Source: Collybia mongolica (taxonomy: Eukaryota > Basidiomycota > Agaricomycetes > Agaricales > Clitocybaceae). From it: 64,000 nucleotides of DNA. Numbering within the stretch: the stretch's first letter is position 1; each line of letters starts with the position of its first letter. The stretch is from assembly GCA_013420905.1 (NCBI GenBank), contig JAAXNY010000001.1:992001-1056000 (forward strand), read 5' to 3'. This document shows, one piece after another, positions 1-12,488 of the stretch. The notes beneath the pieces are model-generated. The model was not told the DNA's origin. It did no database searches and saw nothing but the letters and a program-made list of their open reading frames with translations. A program made the position numbers and the translations under genes.

Positions 1-1608
1 ATATCCATTGTAACCTCAGGTCTAGATACCTGGGGGTCCCGATTCGAAAGTCTGCGTTCTATCAGCCTAAATCGATTCTGAGGTATTAATGACGGTGTAC
101 GCAAAATGGGCCGTGGTGCCCACCTTTGAAATACGTCGAGGGGGCCTTCTAAGTTACCCGATGGAGCCTGTAGAGACTTCTTCTCCATACCATGCTCGTC
201 GCTGTAATTTGCGATTGGTATCCAACTGCTAAGAGGACTTGTTCCCGCCTCATAACTTGCCTCTGCCACATATAGAAGCAGGCCATCAGATGGAACACTC
301 GTGCTTACAGAAACTAAAGAGACTGCAGCGTTCGCTAACCGGAACGTCGTATCAACCTCCATCGAGCCCTCGATAGGAGATTGTGCTTCGAGCGCCGGAA
401 CATCGATGTTGATGGATCTGGAAGAGCGAGCAAAGGGTATTACGTGCTCTGATAGCGCAGAAAGTGTGGTATCGGTGTGGTAGGGAACAGGGAGGAAAGT
501 TGTTGGATATGGAAACTGATACTGCGCATGTCCGTCGATCTGTGTTGCATTGGAAGCAGTTGGAGGAATCACTAAAGGAGTAGATTGCGCAAGTTCTGTA
601 AGACGGGTATCTCTCCACCACAACCTACAACATGAGTTGGAGCGTTAGGTTTTTATCTATCTCTAGTACTCACCGGAAAGGAGTTTCACAGTCCCCGACA
701 TCCTGGCCTTTCCATTTCACAACATCCAAAACATGTAAAATTCCGTTGTTGCGCCAATTTGAGTCCAAGATACAGTCAAGGATCGTGAGAGGTGGCAGGT
801 TTGAGGGAAACCGCTGTATTAGTAATTTTCCGAGAAGTCGTGATCGTAACGTCGTATTGGGGACTACTTACGACATGTTGAGCGATACAATGTATAGGCT
901 CCGTGTGAAGACATACCGACACCTGCTATTCCAGAGGACTGATGAGTGACAGCAAGGCAACGTTTCCCCACCGGCACAGGGCCAACTGCTACCCAGCAGT
1001 TCTCAAGGTCATTCGGGAGCCCATCATTATTGGAATCGGCCGTTGACCAAGGATCGTCTGAGGCCATTTCCAGGAGTTCTGCATACATGCATTTGTCTGC
1101 CCATTTGCTTGACTTGTTGTTCCTATTCTTCCGCTTCTTCTTGGGCTTCCTGAACCCGTCTTTCTGAGCCTCTCGAATTTGGAATTGAGGTGGTTTGATA
1201 GGATCGTTGGCAGAATCCGCAGTAGCATCATGCTCTAGCATTGCAGCATACGGAGCTATGGACGCCAACGAGACCCCCGTGGCTTCTTTAGGTGAATGTG
1301 CAGCATCTTCGTCGTCCGATGGGCCCAAGTTGAGATCGGCGAAGAGATCCAGTTGCCTAGACGAGTCAACTCTCTGAGCACGTCTCTGATTTTCATGTTA
1401 TTCAGGATCTGATGTGATGTCCATTCGACCACAGGCCACCCACACGTTTTTGTTCCTCCAAGGCCTAGAGACGCCAACATTCAGATAATTGGTGGAGGAA
1501 TCCTAGTAATGATAATATGACCTTGCCCCTGCGTGCTTCCTGTGATACTAGCTTGTCTGTTATTGTTGTAGGAGGAACCTTGTAGGATATCTTCCTATCC
1601 GCAGTCAT
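1..1608 (-). CDS. SNUPN: Snurportin-1 (nuclear import adaptor for m3G-capped snRNPs), 3' end cut by window edge
   Basis: Snurportin binds the trimethylguanosine cap of spliceosomal snRNAs and importin beta, carrying U snRNPs into the nucleus. Six exons join in frame: 1522-1608, 1444-1464 (only 21 nt), 917-1385, 674-863, 124-624 and 1-66. About 444 residues are visible. The N-terminus has the importin-beta-binding pattern (KVPPTTITDKLVSQEARR, then a basic EEQKR-RRAQR stretch). A basic KPKKKRKNRN run follows, and then the cap-binding domain with WVAVGPVPVGKRCLAV, NTTLRSRLLGK, LDCILDSNWRNNGILHVLD and WKGQD. The start at 1608 gives a clean importin-beta-binding domain with no in-frame upstream exon needed. 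CIA1 begins 310 bp away in divergent orientation, so the two may share a promoter. The reading frame is still open at base 1. Family assignment is firm; exon edges are inferred. Confidence 0.9.
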
Positions 1609-1918
1609 TGTCGCAGAGTTAAAAACGACGGCGGGCTCGACGAGGACCCGAACGTGTTGTTTGGTCAGAAGCTTTAGATCTAAATACTTCCGATTCGCAT
1701 CGAATAACGATTCGCCACCTCCGACTCTCGTCTGTTCAACGACCGCGATCCGCTTGATTCAACGGTTTTATAACTCTCATCCATCTACACGAAAAGCTCT
1801 TTATAGTTTTGAAAACGAAAGTGCTGTATTCGCAGGTCCGACAAATCCGTCGCAAGGGCCCAGACCCGATAACAAATCAATCACATCCGAAGAAGTTCTG
1901 GGTTCGTCCCATACTTTC
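1609..1918. promoter_or_regulatory. Divergent intergenic region between snurportin and CIA1
   Basis: This 310 bp gap separates two start codons that point away from each other, so it must hold both promoters and 5' UTRs. An open frame runs into CIA1 from about 1661, but its peptide has no family resemblance and CIA1 homologues begin near the ATG at 1919. No clear TATA box was seen. Confidence 0.5.
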
Positions 1919-3204
1919 ATGACAGTCATGCAAATCGACCTACCTTACAAAATAGTCCCTATTTCTGAGCTTTCAGGTAAAACGTGCACCTCTATAACAG
2001 CAATGTTCTCATATAGTTGTTTCAGGACACGAAGAACGGGCTTGGCATGTCGCTTGGAATCCCACAAAACCTCTCCTCGCATCTTGTTCGGCTGATAAAT
2101 CAGTCCGACTATACAACTACAACAGGTCTACTGATGGATCAAGCATCACATTCACACATATATCCACGATCTCAACGGGTCACACAAAGACCGTCAGAAC
2201 CATTGCATGGGCACCTTCAGGAGACACACTAGCGACTGCTTCTTTTGACTCAAACATCGGCATCTGGGAACAGGAAACGGACGGAGAGGGTGGTAAAGGA
2301 GAATGGGAATGTGCAAGCTTATTGGAGGGACACGAAACCGAGTGTAAGAGCGTTGCGTATTCCAATACGGGAGTACTCTTGGCGAGCTGCAGCCGAGATA
2401 AGACGGTTTGGATTTGGGAAGGTATATATCAACGCCTTTTCCCTACATAAACCCTCTGAGCTCTCGCTAGTCCACCCCGATTCTGATTTTGAATGTATGG
2501 GAGTGCTTATGGAGCACAGCCAAGACGTCAAATGTGTTGCATGGCACCCCACGGAGGAGGTCATTACACTTTCTGCATTCTCCTAGCTCATTACTTACCA
2601 GCCATCAGCGCAGATACTTGCCTCAGGGTCCTACGATGACACTATCAAGCTATACATAGACGATCCATCAGACGATTGGTTTTGTTTCGCAACACTCACG
2701 GGTCACACATCAACAGTGTGGTCCGTTGCATGGGCTCCAAACGGCAAATATCTAGTTTCCGGATCCGACGATCGTATGATTCGTGTGTGGAAGCAGGTCG
2801 CTCAACACAAATGGGAGTGTGTCCTGGTATTGGCAGGCCATGAAAGAAGCGTGTATTCAGTATGTTGGGGTCCTGGGAGAAGCAAGGAGCTTGGAAGCTT
2901 GGGATGGATTGCCAGTACCGGGGGTGATGGTGCTGTCCGAGTGTGGGAGCTAATGGTATGATTATATTACATCTTCATTCTCCCCATCTCACACATTGAT
3001 ATTCTACTCCAGGAGCCTCCTGCGGATGAAGGATCGAATAATATCATACCTCCTCACCACAAGTTGCTCGCTGTACTTTCATCATCTCATGGAGTTTATG
3101 ATGCGAACACTATAGCGTGGTGTCCACGGAGTGGCTTTGAGGACTTACTCGCCACTGCAGGCGATGATGGAGCTGTTAGGATATGGCAGGTCAAGCCAGA
3201 ATGA
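1919..3204 (+). CDS. CIA1: Cytosolic iron-sulfur protein assembly factor CIA1 (WD40 propeller)
   Basis: CIA1/CIAO1 is the WD40 targeting subunit that hands Fe-S clusters to cytosolic and nuclear apoproteins. Five exons (1919-1976, 2026-2421, 2471-2559, 2614-2955, 3013-3204) encode 358 residues, the usual family length. Successive WD40 blades are visible: HVAWNPTKPLLASCSADKSV, TIAWAPSGDTLATASFDSNI, SVAYSNTGVLLASCSRDKTV, CVAWHPTEEILASGSYDDTI, SVAWAPNGKYLVSGSDDRMI, a blade with TGGDGAVRVWE, and a last blade with ATAGDDGAVRIWQ before the stop. Two in-frame ATGs (1919, 1928) are possible starts. HIS5 follows 135 bp downstream on the same strand as an independent gene. Confidence 0.92.
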
Positions 3205-3339
3205 AATGTAGTGAATAGATCTAATCTAATCTTATCTTATCACATCCCGAATTTTTCGAAATGACTCCATTACATGGCTGAGTCCTGAATATTGAATCTT
3301 GACTATGACTAGCTCCCCACTTATCACCCTTCTGTAAAC

Positions 3340-4694
3340 ATGCCCATCCATGGCCTTCCAGATAATCTCAAAGCCACGAAGCCCGCTCATTTCGATATAG
3401 AACAGGCAATTCGACCAAACATCCTCGCCTTACACCCATACCGCTGCGCCAGAGATGACTACCAGGATGGTATACTATTAGATGCGAATGAAAATGCTCT
3501 TGGACACTCAATCATGAAGACATCAAACGAGGATCTGAACTCGGACCTACAACCAATGTTAGACCTTGATCTCCACCGCTATCCCGACCCCTCACACGAT
3601 ACGATCAAGGAGCGCATTGCTGCACTCCGGTCGGTGCCAGGACCGAACTATGTATTTCTAGGGGTCGGTTCCGACGAGGTGATCGACCTCTTAATGCGTG
3701 TATGCGTAGCACCTGCAAAGGAGAAAATATTGATAACGCCCCCGACTTACGGGATGTACGGGGTGTGTGCGCAGGTCAATGATGTGGGGGTCGTCAGATG
3801 TCCACTCCAGTTGAGCGGGGATCAAGGAGAGGGTGGTGAGGGCGGGCGCTTCAGCCTACGAATTGACGAGGTAAGAGCTACCTTTGCCTCATACATCAGC
3901 TAAATTCAACCTTTCCACGTAGATTAAGAAAGCGATCGACATTGACCCCTCGATAAAGCTCATAATTTTGTGCTCGCCCGGAAATCCTACTGGCACCTTG
4001 ATCCCCCTTTCTTCCGTCCGGTCACTTTTAGAATATGAAAACTTTAAAGGGATTATTGCTGTTGACGAAGCTTATATCGATTTCGCGGGAGCGGACAGCA
4101 GTGCTGTCTCTCTTGTGAAGGACTATGCGAACCTTATTGTAATGCAAACGCTCAGCAAAAGTTTCGGGCTGGCAGCTATTAGGTAAACGCACTTGCTTCG
4201 CCCCACCCGGCCGGTTGTTAACAACTTGCGCAAAACATAGACTCGGGATTGCTATCGCCCAGCCCCCATTGATTCAGGTTTTGACGAACGCCAAAGCGCC
4301 ATACAACATTTCGACACCCACAGCTAACCTTGCGCTCTCCGCGCTCTCCCCAACCGCTATCGCTTCCATGCATGATAAAGTCAGCACACTCGTCTCATCA
4401 CGCGCTTCTCTGATTGCTTCTCTCGTTACACTCGCACCTCACGGCTTGGGACCCCCTATTGGCGCAAACGATGCCAATTTTGTTATGGTCCCCGTCTTGT
4501 CCAAGGATGGAGGGAAGCCCGACAGCAACCGGGCTCAGAAGATTTACCGCGCGTTGGCGGAAGAGAATGGTGTCGTGGTTCGATTTAGAGGGAATGAGCC
4601 TGGCTGCGCCGGTTGTTTACGAATTACGGTCGGAAGTGAGGAGGAGCACAAGGTAGTTTTGGAGAAATTGGCAGAGGTTATGATTGTTTTGTAG
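3340..4694 (+). CDS. HIS5: Histidinol-phosphate aminotransferase
   Basis: This PLP enzyme transaminates imidazole-acetol phosphate with glutamate in histidine biosynthesis. Three exons (3340-3870, 3923-4182, 4241-4694) give 414 residues. Family motifs in order: RPNILALHPYRCARDDY near the N-terminus, LLDANENALG, a RYPDP segment, FLGVGSDEVIDLLMR, PPTYGMY, CSPGNPTG, VDEAYIDFAG, and TLSKSFGLAAIR, in which the PLP-binding lysine is about residue 256. The C-terminus has VVVRFRGNEPGCAGCLRITVGS, the usual end of the small domain. All introns are 52-58 nt. HPM1 is convergent, leaving a 219 bp shared 3' region. The first roughly 30 residues are less conserved, so a slightly later start cannot be excluded. 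Confidence 0.94.
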
Positions 4695-4913
4695 ATTTAG
4701 ACTTCAATCTCTGATAGAGGATCGAATACCGTTGCAAGGGGGTGGAAGCTGAATCACACCAATATCCATTTTCCCCTCATCGTGGAACATCAATATCACA
4801 CAAAGGATTTGAGACTGCAGCCCGAGTTTGATTCCGGGTGTACCACTTCCGATAAAAATCTAGGGAAACTCAGTTTTGCCTTTCACAGGAGGTCTGCTTC
4901 CCTTGCAATTTGT

Positions 4914-6168
4914 CTAGGTACACCATCGGACATGTATAATTTTTCTGCTCACCCCCTGCTTCTGCTCCCAGACGGTCTCACCCTTCCCGCCATGGTCTTT
5001 TAACGCCTTCAGAAATTCTGCCACGCCCCCACCAACGCCAAAGTAAAGTACCTTTGCAGCAACGAGGCAGAGGCATGAGGTGTCTGTATGGTGGGTGAGA
5101 GAGAGCTGGGTGGACGCGAGATCTTCGAGGGATTGTCCAGAAGCTGACTTCATCAGAGTGATAAGTGGAGATAGACTTCGAGTTTCGTAAATCGTCTCGG
5201 AGGTTAAGACGATGCCATATTTTCCCCCGGCGGTTGATACCTCAAATGTCTCCCAGGACCCAGAGAAGAACCGGATCGATATTTTGTGCTCTTCGAGGGA
5301 TTGAAGGAATGCCTGCTTGAGCTCGGATGTGATGGAAAGCTCTGATGGAGTACTCGGATCTGGGGCGGCCGGTGACTTCAGGGTTTCGCGGTACGACGCC
5401 GCAGATTGCGACATGTCTAAATTGACCATCAGAAATATGGGAGCACAAGCAACGGATTAACGAACACCAAGTGAGAAGCACATTGGGCAATGTGACTAAC
5501 TCCAGGACCGAGGCGTTGTAATCCTGCAAGTGTACGTGCGTTGCCTCTGTGCCTGGGCTTGTCGAGAACAATTGGTGCAAGAGGTAGAGTGATGGGATAG
5601 CCGTCCCGCAACCAATCTAAATGTATTTTTTAACGCCGAGATACATGCATTTTGACTGTCATACCTCAAGGACCCGTTTTCCACGCACATCTTGGGCCTC
5701 GGAGGCACTGTTGAGGTGATCGACGAGGTCGACACTGCATTCCCAAGTCTTTAGCCCACCCTCATACACACCTGGGATCAGGTCCGATGGTGCCTCGACA
5801 AAGTCCAATGCAGATGGGGCCTCGCCCTTGGCCTTCGGCTCCCCTTCACTCTCAGATATTAGCTGAAAACGTGCATCGAACAAGTCACGTCTAACGATAG
5901 TCAGGGATCTTCCGGATGAGAGTAGCACCGAGAGCGGAGAGTAGGAAATTAAAGATGGAAGCGCATCCAGCTATACTTTCCCCAATGAGTGGAACTTTTC
6001 AGGGACAGATGCATGGCAGGACGCTGCACGAACAAGCTGTGAGATTGAGATTTCTGCAAATGGCTGGGCTTCAATGGACTTTTTCTCGTCTAGTTTCTCG
6101 GGCATGGTGGTCGAAACTTCGGCAAGCACTTCATTAGCATCTTCAATGTCGAAGTCAAATTTGAACAT
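4914..6168 (-). CDS. HPM1: Protein-histidine N-methyltransferase HPM1/METTL18-like
   Basis: HPM1 methylates a histidine of ribosomal protein uL3. Four exons (6034-6168, 5665-5970, 5466-5616, 4914-5416) join in frame to 364 residues. Visible features: an acidic N-terminus (MFKFDFDIEDANE), SISQLLDALPSLISYSPL across the first junction, RRDLFDARFQLI, VYEGGLKTWECSVDLV, the SAM-binding motif VLEIGCGTAIPSLYL across the second junction, and VLTSETIYETRSLSPL followed by a GVGGGVAEFLKAL tail. Introns 1 and 3 use the non-consensus donor GTTCGT. Without splicing intron 1, an in-frame TAG would truncate the protein after 65 residues. The upstream neighbour is divergent, with 433 bp between starts. Confidence 0.88.
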
Positions 6169-6601
6169 TTGTTGTTGGAGGTGGTGATTTCAAAAAGGCT
6201 TGTTTTCACGAAACACGCGTGGCACAGCCACCAACAATCTTCCCCTCCATGATCACCGCAAACCACTCTAAAAACACAAGCGAAGATCCTATTCACCCCA
6301 TGATCCACAAATGGGCGCGAAACTCGGCATATTCACTCAATCGTTTTCAGGAACAGGGGACATGGTGACCTCGAAGGATACATCCCCAACGAGCCATATA
6401 ACCTGAACTTGCCAATGCCGCAGCGAACTTGGAATAGCTAGGAGTCCATCAAAGCAAAATGTTGGGTTCCAATGTCGTGAAACTCAGGAATGCTCAGGCA
6501 ACCCGTTCCTGCATTTTAGGGGTCCGCTACCACTGGACCGCCTCAGTTCCCGCATAAAGACTGGTTTCCGCCTGAGGAAATCTATAACTGAATTACCCCA
6601 C
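6169..6601. promoter_or_regulatory. Divergent intergenic region, HPM1 / helical-repeat gene
   Basis: This 433 bp gap lies between two divergent start codons. I see no ORF with family resemblance and no clear TATA box. It presumably carries both promoters. Confidence 0.4.
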
Positions 6602-9600
6602 ATGCCACCTAGTACTAGTATGAGCCCGCAAGAGCCTCTTGAAATCATCCCTCCCGACCAAGAAGCTACCGATATTTTCTCTGACGTCGAGGAGATTCCA
6701 GACGACGAACAAGATCAAAAAAGTGACGAAGACAACGAAGACTCCGATGACTCCGGTGATGATGTCGAAATGGGTGTAGAAGATGTTGATGAAGACGCCG
6801 GAGAACTGCCAGAGGGTGTTACTCCCGCTGACCCCGTCTCTATCCCTTTGATCCTCAAGAGCCTCGAATCTAGTGATTTAAGCGTCAGAAACGAGGTACA
6901 CGTATTGTCAAATTCATCTATCAACCTGACGCTTACCTTTCTTATAGGGCCTCAATGAACTGATTATGATTGTCCATAACCAAAAGCGATTTGCTGAAAC
7001 ATATCTCTTACCTCATATTGCCGAATTTTTTCGTATCTTGGGCTTAGCATCCAAACTGCCGTTGGCAGACGAAGAAGATGCTATCAGAAGCTCACTACTC
7101 TCAATTATATGCATGTTTTTCTCTATATCTAGGGCGTCACGGAAGGCCATGGCCCCACACGTTGATTCTGTCATCTTTTACCTCCGCAATAATGATGCAG
7201 TCGATCGTTCCAACATCGTCGGTGTCGTCGAGGAGCTCGCAGATGAAATACCATCCAGTCGTGATGCAATTCGGGCTTCCATAAAGGCCCATTTACTGGA
7301 TTCTAGCTCCCGAGAACTCGATCGATGTGTTATAGAGACGTTTGATTACATTCTCCTATATGGACATGAACATCTTATACAGTTCTTCTTAGCCGCGAGC
7401 GCATTCAAACTTGTGCTATCATCCATGAGCTCCTCAGATGCGGATGTGGACACTCGTATCGCAGCTCAGAGCTGCTTGTCCCAGTTATATGCGATTGCTG
7501 AGACTGTCGACGCCCAATGTGATGATTCCGCAGATGACCCTGGGACAGCAATAGTCATCACTAGCGCTTTCGTCGAGGTTTTGCACGACGAATCCCCTAG
7601 GGTCGTCGCTGGTGCAACCGACTTTCTCAACGGGACTGCGGGTGACGAAGTGAAGGAGCTTTTCGCACGAGACACCGTGGCAATCGCCTCCCTTGTCCTA
7701 TCCCTCGGCAACAAAGAATTAGAGATAATTGGAGCTGGTGCTGAATGGCTCTTGATCAAACTCGGGGAAGGAAACAACAACGCACTTATCACGCTTGGGT
7801 TCAAGTGTGTCTGGGATGATGATAGCATACCCGTCGAAATGAAGCTGAAGGTCATCCACGGTGGGGTTATCAACACCTTCCTTGACATCCGCACAGCCGC
7901 ATTGGATGCTGGTCTATGCGGTTTTATGATAGACCTCATAAAAAAAAGTAACGAACGTAGGCTATCCGTATTGGTACGTGGATATCATGCGTACATATTT
8001 ATTTTAACTCACGTCTTCCCTCGCTTAGACTGTGCTGGAGAAGCTGATGGAAACTGAGCAAAGTGTCGGATGGTACCTTCTCAAATTGGACCGAAACGAG
8101 AACCTCTTTAACATCATCGAAGGGTCAGTTGGCCCGGAATCGCAACTCGCATTTTCCATATTGGCCCGCCTTCTGGATTCCTATAGTAATGGGGACGGGG
8201 ATGATCGTGTTTCCCAACGGCCTGCCGCTGTCCAGCTCCTCACTGCGCCAGACATCCTTGCCCGCATCTTCGTGTGCCTTCACTCCAACGACCTTATCGT
8301 GGTTGGTGCATCAGCGAATCTTCTCGCTGAAATAATATCCGAGGAAGAGGGAACACAGTCTTGGTCCTATGAAGAAGAATCTGGCAAAGCTCCGCCTCCG
8401 ACACCCCTCAAAGACAGTATCGTCACGGCCGAGCTCGCGCATCATGTTGTAGGCCTTATGAAGAAGCCAGAAGTTTCCAAGGACGCTTTACATCTCTTGT
8501 GTCAGTTCTGCTGGGGATACCCTCGGGGTTTCGACCTGGTCAAGAAAGCTTTTGAAGCGTCCATCCCAGATAGCGACGTTTTCTTCTTCGCCTCCTTGTA
8601 TGGAGACTTTCTCAGCAGGCATGCTGGCCGTCAACGACGTTGTGTCGCCAATGCCGCTTATCTTGCCGGCGCGCTTGACCGAACATTCGCGTTGCTGGAA
8701 CAGGAAGCTATATCTGATGCAGAGCATCGGCGCGCCGCCGTCGAAGGCCTTCGTGTCATTCTCTGTGCTGATAACGCGGATGTGAATCTCGCCCGAAAAA
8801 ATAAGATCCTTCCGCGTGTGCTCTTTTCTCTTGTTGCTGATGTATGCAATGAATCCCTTGTACCCGTTTTATGGTTCCTTCGTTTACTTGAAAATGAAGA
8901 GGACCAAAGCTGGCTCCTCGAATGGGCTGAATTCGGCAACTCTGAAACTGTCCAGAACTTACTCAAGCTCTTGAACAAGTTCTCATATTCAACGAATCCT
9001 GATGGTACCGGTGGGCCAAACCGCGAAACCATGGGAGATGAAGAATATGAAAAGGCCCACAAGGAATACACTGAAAGGATTATAGCGTCGCAACAAGCTT
9101 GCAAGGAGTGCGTACATCTCTTCTTTACCCCTTCTCCGTATCTAACATCATCTCAACAGGCTCACTGATCACGTCGTTGAGATAGTCCGCCTATCCCTGC
9201 CCATCATCGGCGCCCATGCTTGGCCACTTCTCGGTCCTCTCCTCATCCGCTCATCCGAGATGACTGACAATGCCAACATCAACAACATTATAAACATCCT
9301 ACTTGTAGCGCATATTGGGAATACAGGAACCCTCATAGTGGCCTTTAAGCAATTACTTGATGAACCTTCCCCTCCTTCCATTAACCAACTTGACGAGTGG
9401 ATTACGTCAGGCCCAGGCCTATCGTCTGTGGCTTTAGAGGCCGGCGTTGCGGACTGGCTATTGAAAATTATCGCAGTTCCAGAAGAACACGATCTCTACT
9501 GGTCCCGCAAAAATGCCCTTTCCGCCCTTGCAACACTTATCAAACACACTTCCAATACCGACCACGTACGCGGGCTTCAGGAAACCTTTTTTAATAATGA

Positions 9601-10905
9601 AAAGGCCTTACAGGCAGGCATTGAGCTTGTTTCAACGGAAGATAATCCATGGGATGCCGCCAACGCTGCAGATGACCTAAGATACCTGTCTGATGGCTTC
9701 CCTCATGGTATCGATCGTTTGCGTACTGCCGACATTCTCCCTATCCTCCTCAAACTTTTCGACGACGCGGAGCTGCCTGTGGGTGGTGTCCCGTACATGA
9801 TTGGACTACTCTGTACTCCTGAAGATAAATCACTCATTACCCTCCTGCGCTCCTACATATCCGCCTTGACTGAGCCTCCATCCGATGGAGGAAACAAGAA
9901 GAAAAAGAAGAAAAATCGAGCGTACAGGCCCCGCATGTCAGAGACCGACATTTGGGATCGGCTCATTCAGCTTGCACCCTCTTCTCCTGCAGCCAGGAAA
10001 GCTGTCCTCGACGCAGGAGCGGTTGATGCGGCCAAGGCTCTGTTTGAACCAATCAAAGAGGACAGGATGAGGCTTTTACTGCGTGGGCTGAAAGTCCTCG
10101 TCGAGAATGATAATTCCTGTGCTGAAGCCGTGTCCGTTTACCTTCCTCGTGTGGCTGAGCTCCTCCCTATGGACGACCAACCGTATACCTCACTCCTTCA
10201 TCTCACGCGCACATTTGTGCCCACTCAAATTGCGCTATTAGTATCATCTGGTGTGCACGTCTCCTTGGTGCGCGCTCTTGGCGAGTTCCCATCTGCGTTT
10301 GACGATATGTTAGAAATGGTGAATACATTGTATGCTATTGCCGAGTCGTCAGAGGGCCGGGTGGCTATTGTAAGTGCCCTCAATGGCCGCTTAACCGCGG
10401 CGAATGTGGAAGAGTATGAAGCTTCGTGGGGCTATGTGCACGGGCTTCGGAGACTGCTTGATGCTGGGGAGGTAGGTCCAGGCCTCGCCATGGAAGCTGG
10501 AGCGGTACCCTTCGTGATCAAGATGCTCGGCTCCGAGACGCTCTCGGTGAGTATCCACCCATTATATGTTCGGCAGCTGCGGAATGCCCATGTTTGTAAA
10601 TGCAGGTCGTCGCACATGCATCTTATCTGAGTGCCTTTCTGGCACTTCTATCAACCGGGGGCCTCAGTCGTTCTCTCTTAGTCGAGAACGGAGCGGCGGG
10701 TCTAGTCGAAGCTGGTCGGCGGAAAGCACTGGAACTTGCAGTAGCAACTTCTCCGGAGTCTGTAGTTGAGGAGGAAGAAGCGGGAGAGACAGTAGCGAGG
10801 CTGGCAACGCAGAGGACAGTCAATGCTGCTCTCGCAGAGAAGCTGTTGGAGGTTTTGGCCGTGCTCAATGGGGAGAGCAATACCTTTAGCGCTGACTACT
10901 ATTAG
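6602..10905 (+). CDS. Large ARM/HEAT-like helical-repeat protein of unknown function
   Basis: Five exons (6602-6895, 6948-7973, 8029-9107, 9160-10546, 10606-10905) encode 1361 residues. Residues about 15-75 are very acidic (runs of DEDNEDSDDSGDD and EDVDEDAGELPEG). The rest is almost wholly amphipathic helices with leucine-rich spacing, of the kind seen in armadillo/HEAT solenoids, for example around ETYLLPHIAEFFRILGLASK and SIVTAELAHHVVGLMKKPE. A short lysine run (NKKKKKKNRAYRPR, near residue 1040) could be a nuclear localisation signal. I do not recognise the family. The acidic head and basic patch would suit a nuclear or ribosome-biogenesis scaffold, but that is a guess. The gene is convergent with the nuclease downstream (263 bp gap). 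Confidence 0.8.
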
Positions 10906-11168
10906 GGTAATTCCGCATCTATACTTTGCATTCATCTTTATCTATACATATATTGAAGAAGAAAAAGACTCGTGTTGGCGAAATCCACCGACAGACTGGT
11001 GCTGATAGGGCTAGAACTGACCATGGAAAATGTTACCTATTGTTGTTGGCTTTGATTCTTAGGATCATCGAATAACTGCTATTTGAATGAATATTTCTAC
11101 GCACGTCAGCAAAAGTTGAATACATAAAATACAGTCTATAAATACATCATATGTACAAGTCTATTTCA

Positions 11169-12488
11169 CTACTTGAGTTCAAGGACTTTCAGTTTGTGGT
11201 ATCGAGAGCCTTTCCCATCAATGTCTGCAAACAACCAATTGATTATTGCCGCCAGACGGATACCAGCTTGAGCGAGCAACTTCTCCACTATAAGCTGCTC
11301 AGCAATAGCACCGGCGTATTCGGGCGTGTCAAGGTCTAGGTACGGTCCTGGCCCATCGGCAATTTCGAACTCATGTTCACCACAGTCGTGTGGCGACATT
11401 GGGTCGTAGGCAGGTGTGTGGGGTGCGACAGCACGACGGTATGGGGGTTCATCAAGTGCCTTCGGCCATACGATCTCGCAATTGAGGCCATGAATGGGTG
11501 CAGCCCAGTGATACGGACAGAGAAGCTCGTCATCGGTATCACCGGCGACCCCTCCCTCACGTGTCATACGGTTCCATACTGTCATCACTTGCTGCCAGAG
11601 AGAATCGGGTGGCGAGGAAGCACTATTCGTCGGGCACGACACCCAGCTGGGAATCTCATCTGCCCATTTATCGAGAACTCCCTCCCACATTATGCGCCGC
11701 ACGTAAGAGTCATAAATAGTATCGCGTAGGGCGAACTCGATTTGAGGGTAAGGGAGAGGGCGGGTATATTTCCGGGGTGTTTCGCGAATAGCTTTTGCGA
11801 TCAGGAGCCCATCCCAAAGGGAGTGAAGGTCTGGAAAACAAAAGATTCAAGTTAGACAGGCTAGGAGATGCGTTCTGAGCATATGTACTTGTTAACCTCC
11901 CGCCGAACCGCACTTTATTGGAATTGCCGCCCCGGTCTCTCCCTGTGAGGTGCAACGGCATGTGCAAGTCCCCCATGAAGTGTACCAGGAACTTGAGTGC
12001 CTCATTGGCCGCGTCGTCCCGCGAAGTCGTGCGCGTCTCGTTATCAACCCAGTCCTCCAACAGGTTTGTCACATTCCGCACACCACCCAAAACATTTATA
12101 CCCTTTCTTCCTGCCCACCCGCGTTTCCCCGGAAATTCACAGGTCTGTGACGGGTGGTCGTCCAAAGCTCCGATGTAGTGCAGAGACGCAGACCACCGCA
12201 TCTTGTATCGCATCTTGTCGGCCCACGCGGCGATAGGCGCCAAGTGGCACTGCGGTTCGTTCGGGTTGTGGGACGTAAAATTAAGGACTGTGCACATGCT
12301 AAGAAAGACGCTGGGGTCAAGGTGTATCTGAGCGATCGTCGCGACTATTTCATGTCCTGGAAATCCGATATAGATGTTAATACTACTGTAGAATCCATCA
12401 GCGAGTTCATACCTGCTGCACCCCATCCCAGGACACCCGGAAGCTGCAGGCTTGAAGCCAATAAGAGTGCGAAACGAGATGCACGCAT
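11169..12488 (-). CDS. Secreted S1/P1-type zinc nuclease
   Basis: S1/P1 nucleases are secreted, zinc-dependent enzymes that cut single-stranded DNA and RNA. Three exons (12413-12488, 11889-12356, 11169-11830) encode 401 residues. A 21-residue signal peptide ends just before Trp22; in this family the mature N-terminal tryptophan is itself a zinc ligand. Other ligand motifs are visible: GHEIVA across the first junction, LHYIGALDDHP, and HFMGDLHMPLHLTGRDRGGN. GGRLTNLHSLWDG spans the second junction. The tail (about 60 residues after PYRRAVAPHTPAYD) ends in an unremarkable LKVLELK. Length is at the upper end for fungal S1 enzymes. It probably scavenges nucleotides and phosphate outside the cell. 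Confidence 0.9.

Noticed and set aside
5971..6168. HPM1 nonsense mutation (TAG after 65 codons)
   Set aside because: The TAG is the last base triplet of a 63-nt intron; splicing restores the conserved SISQLLDALPS reading.
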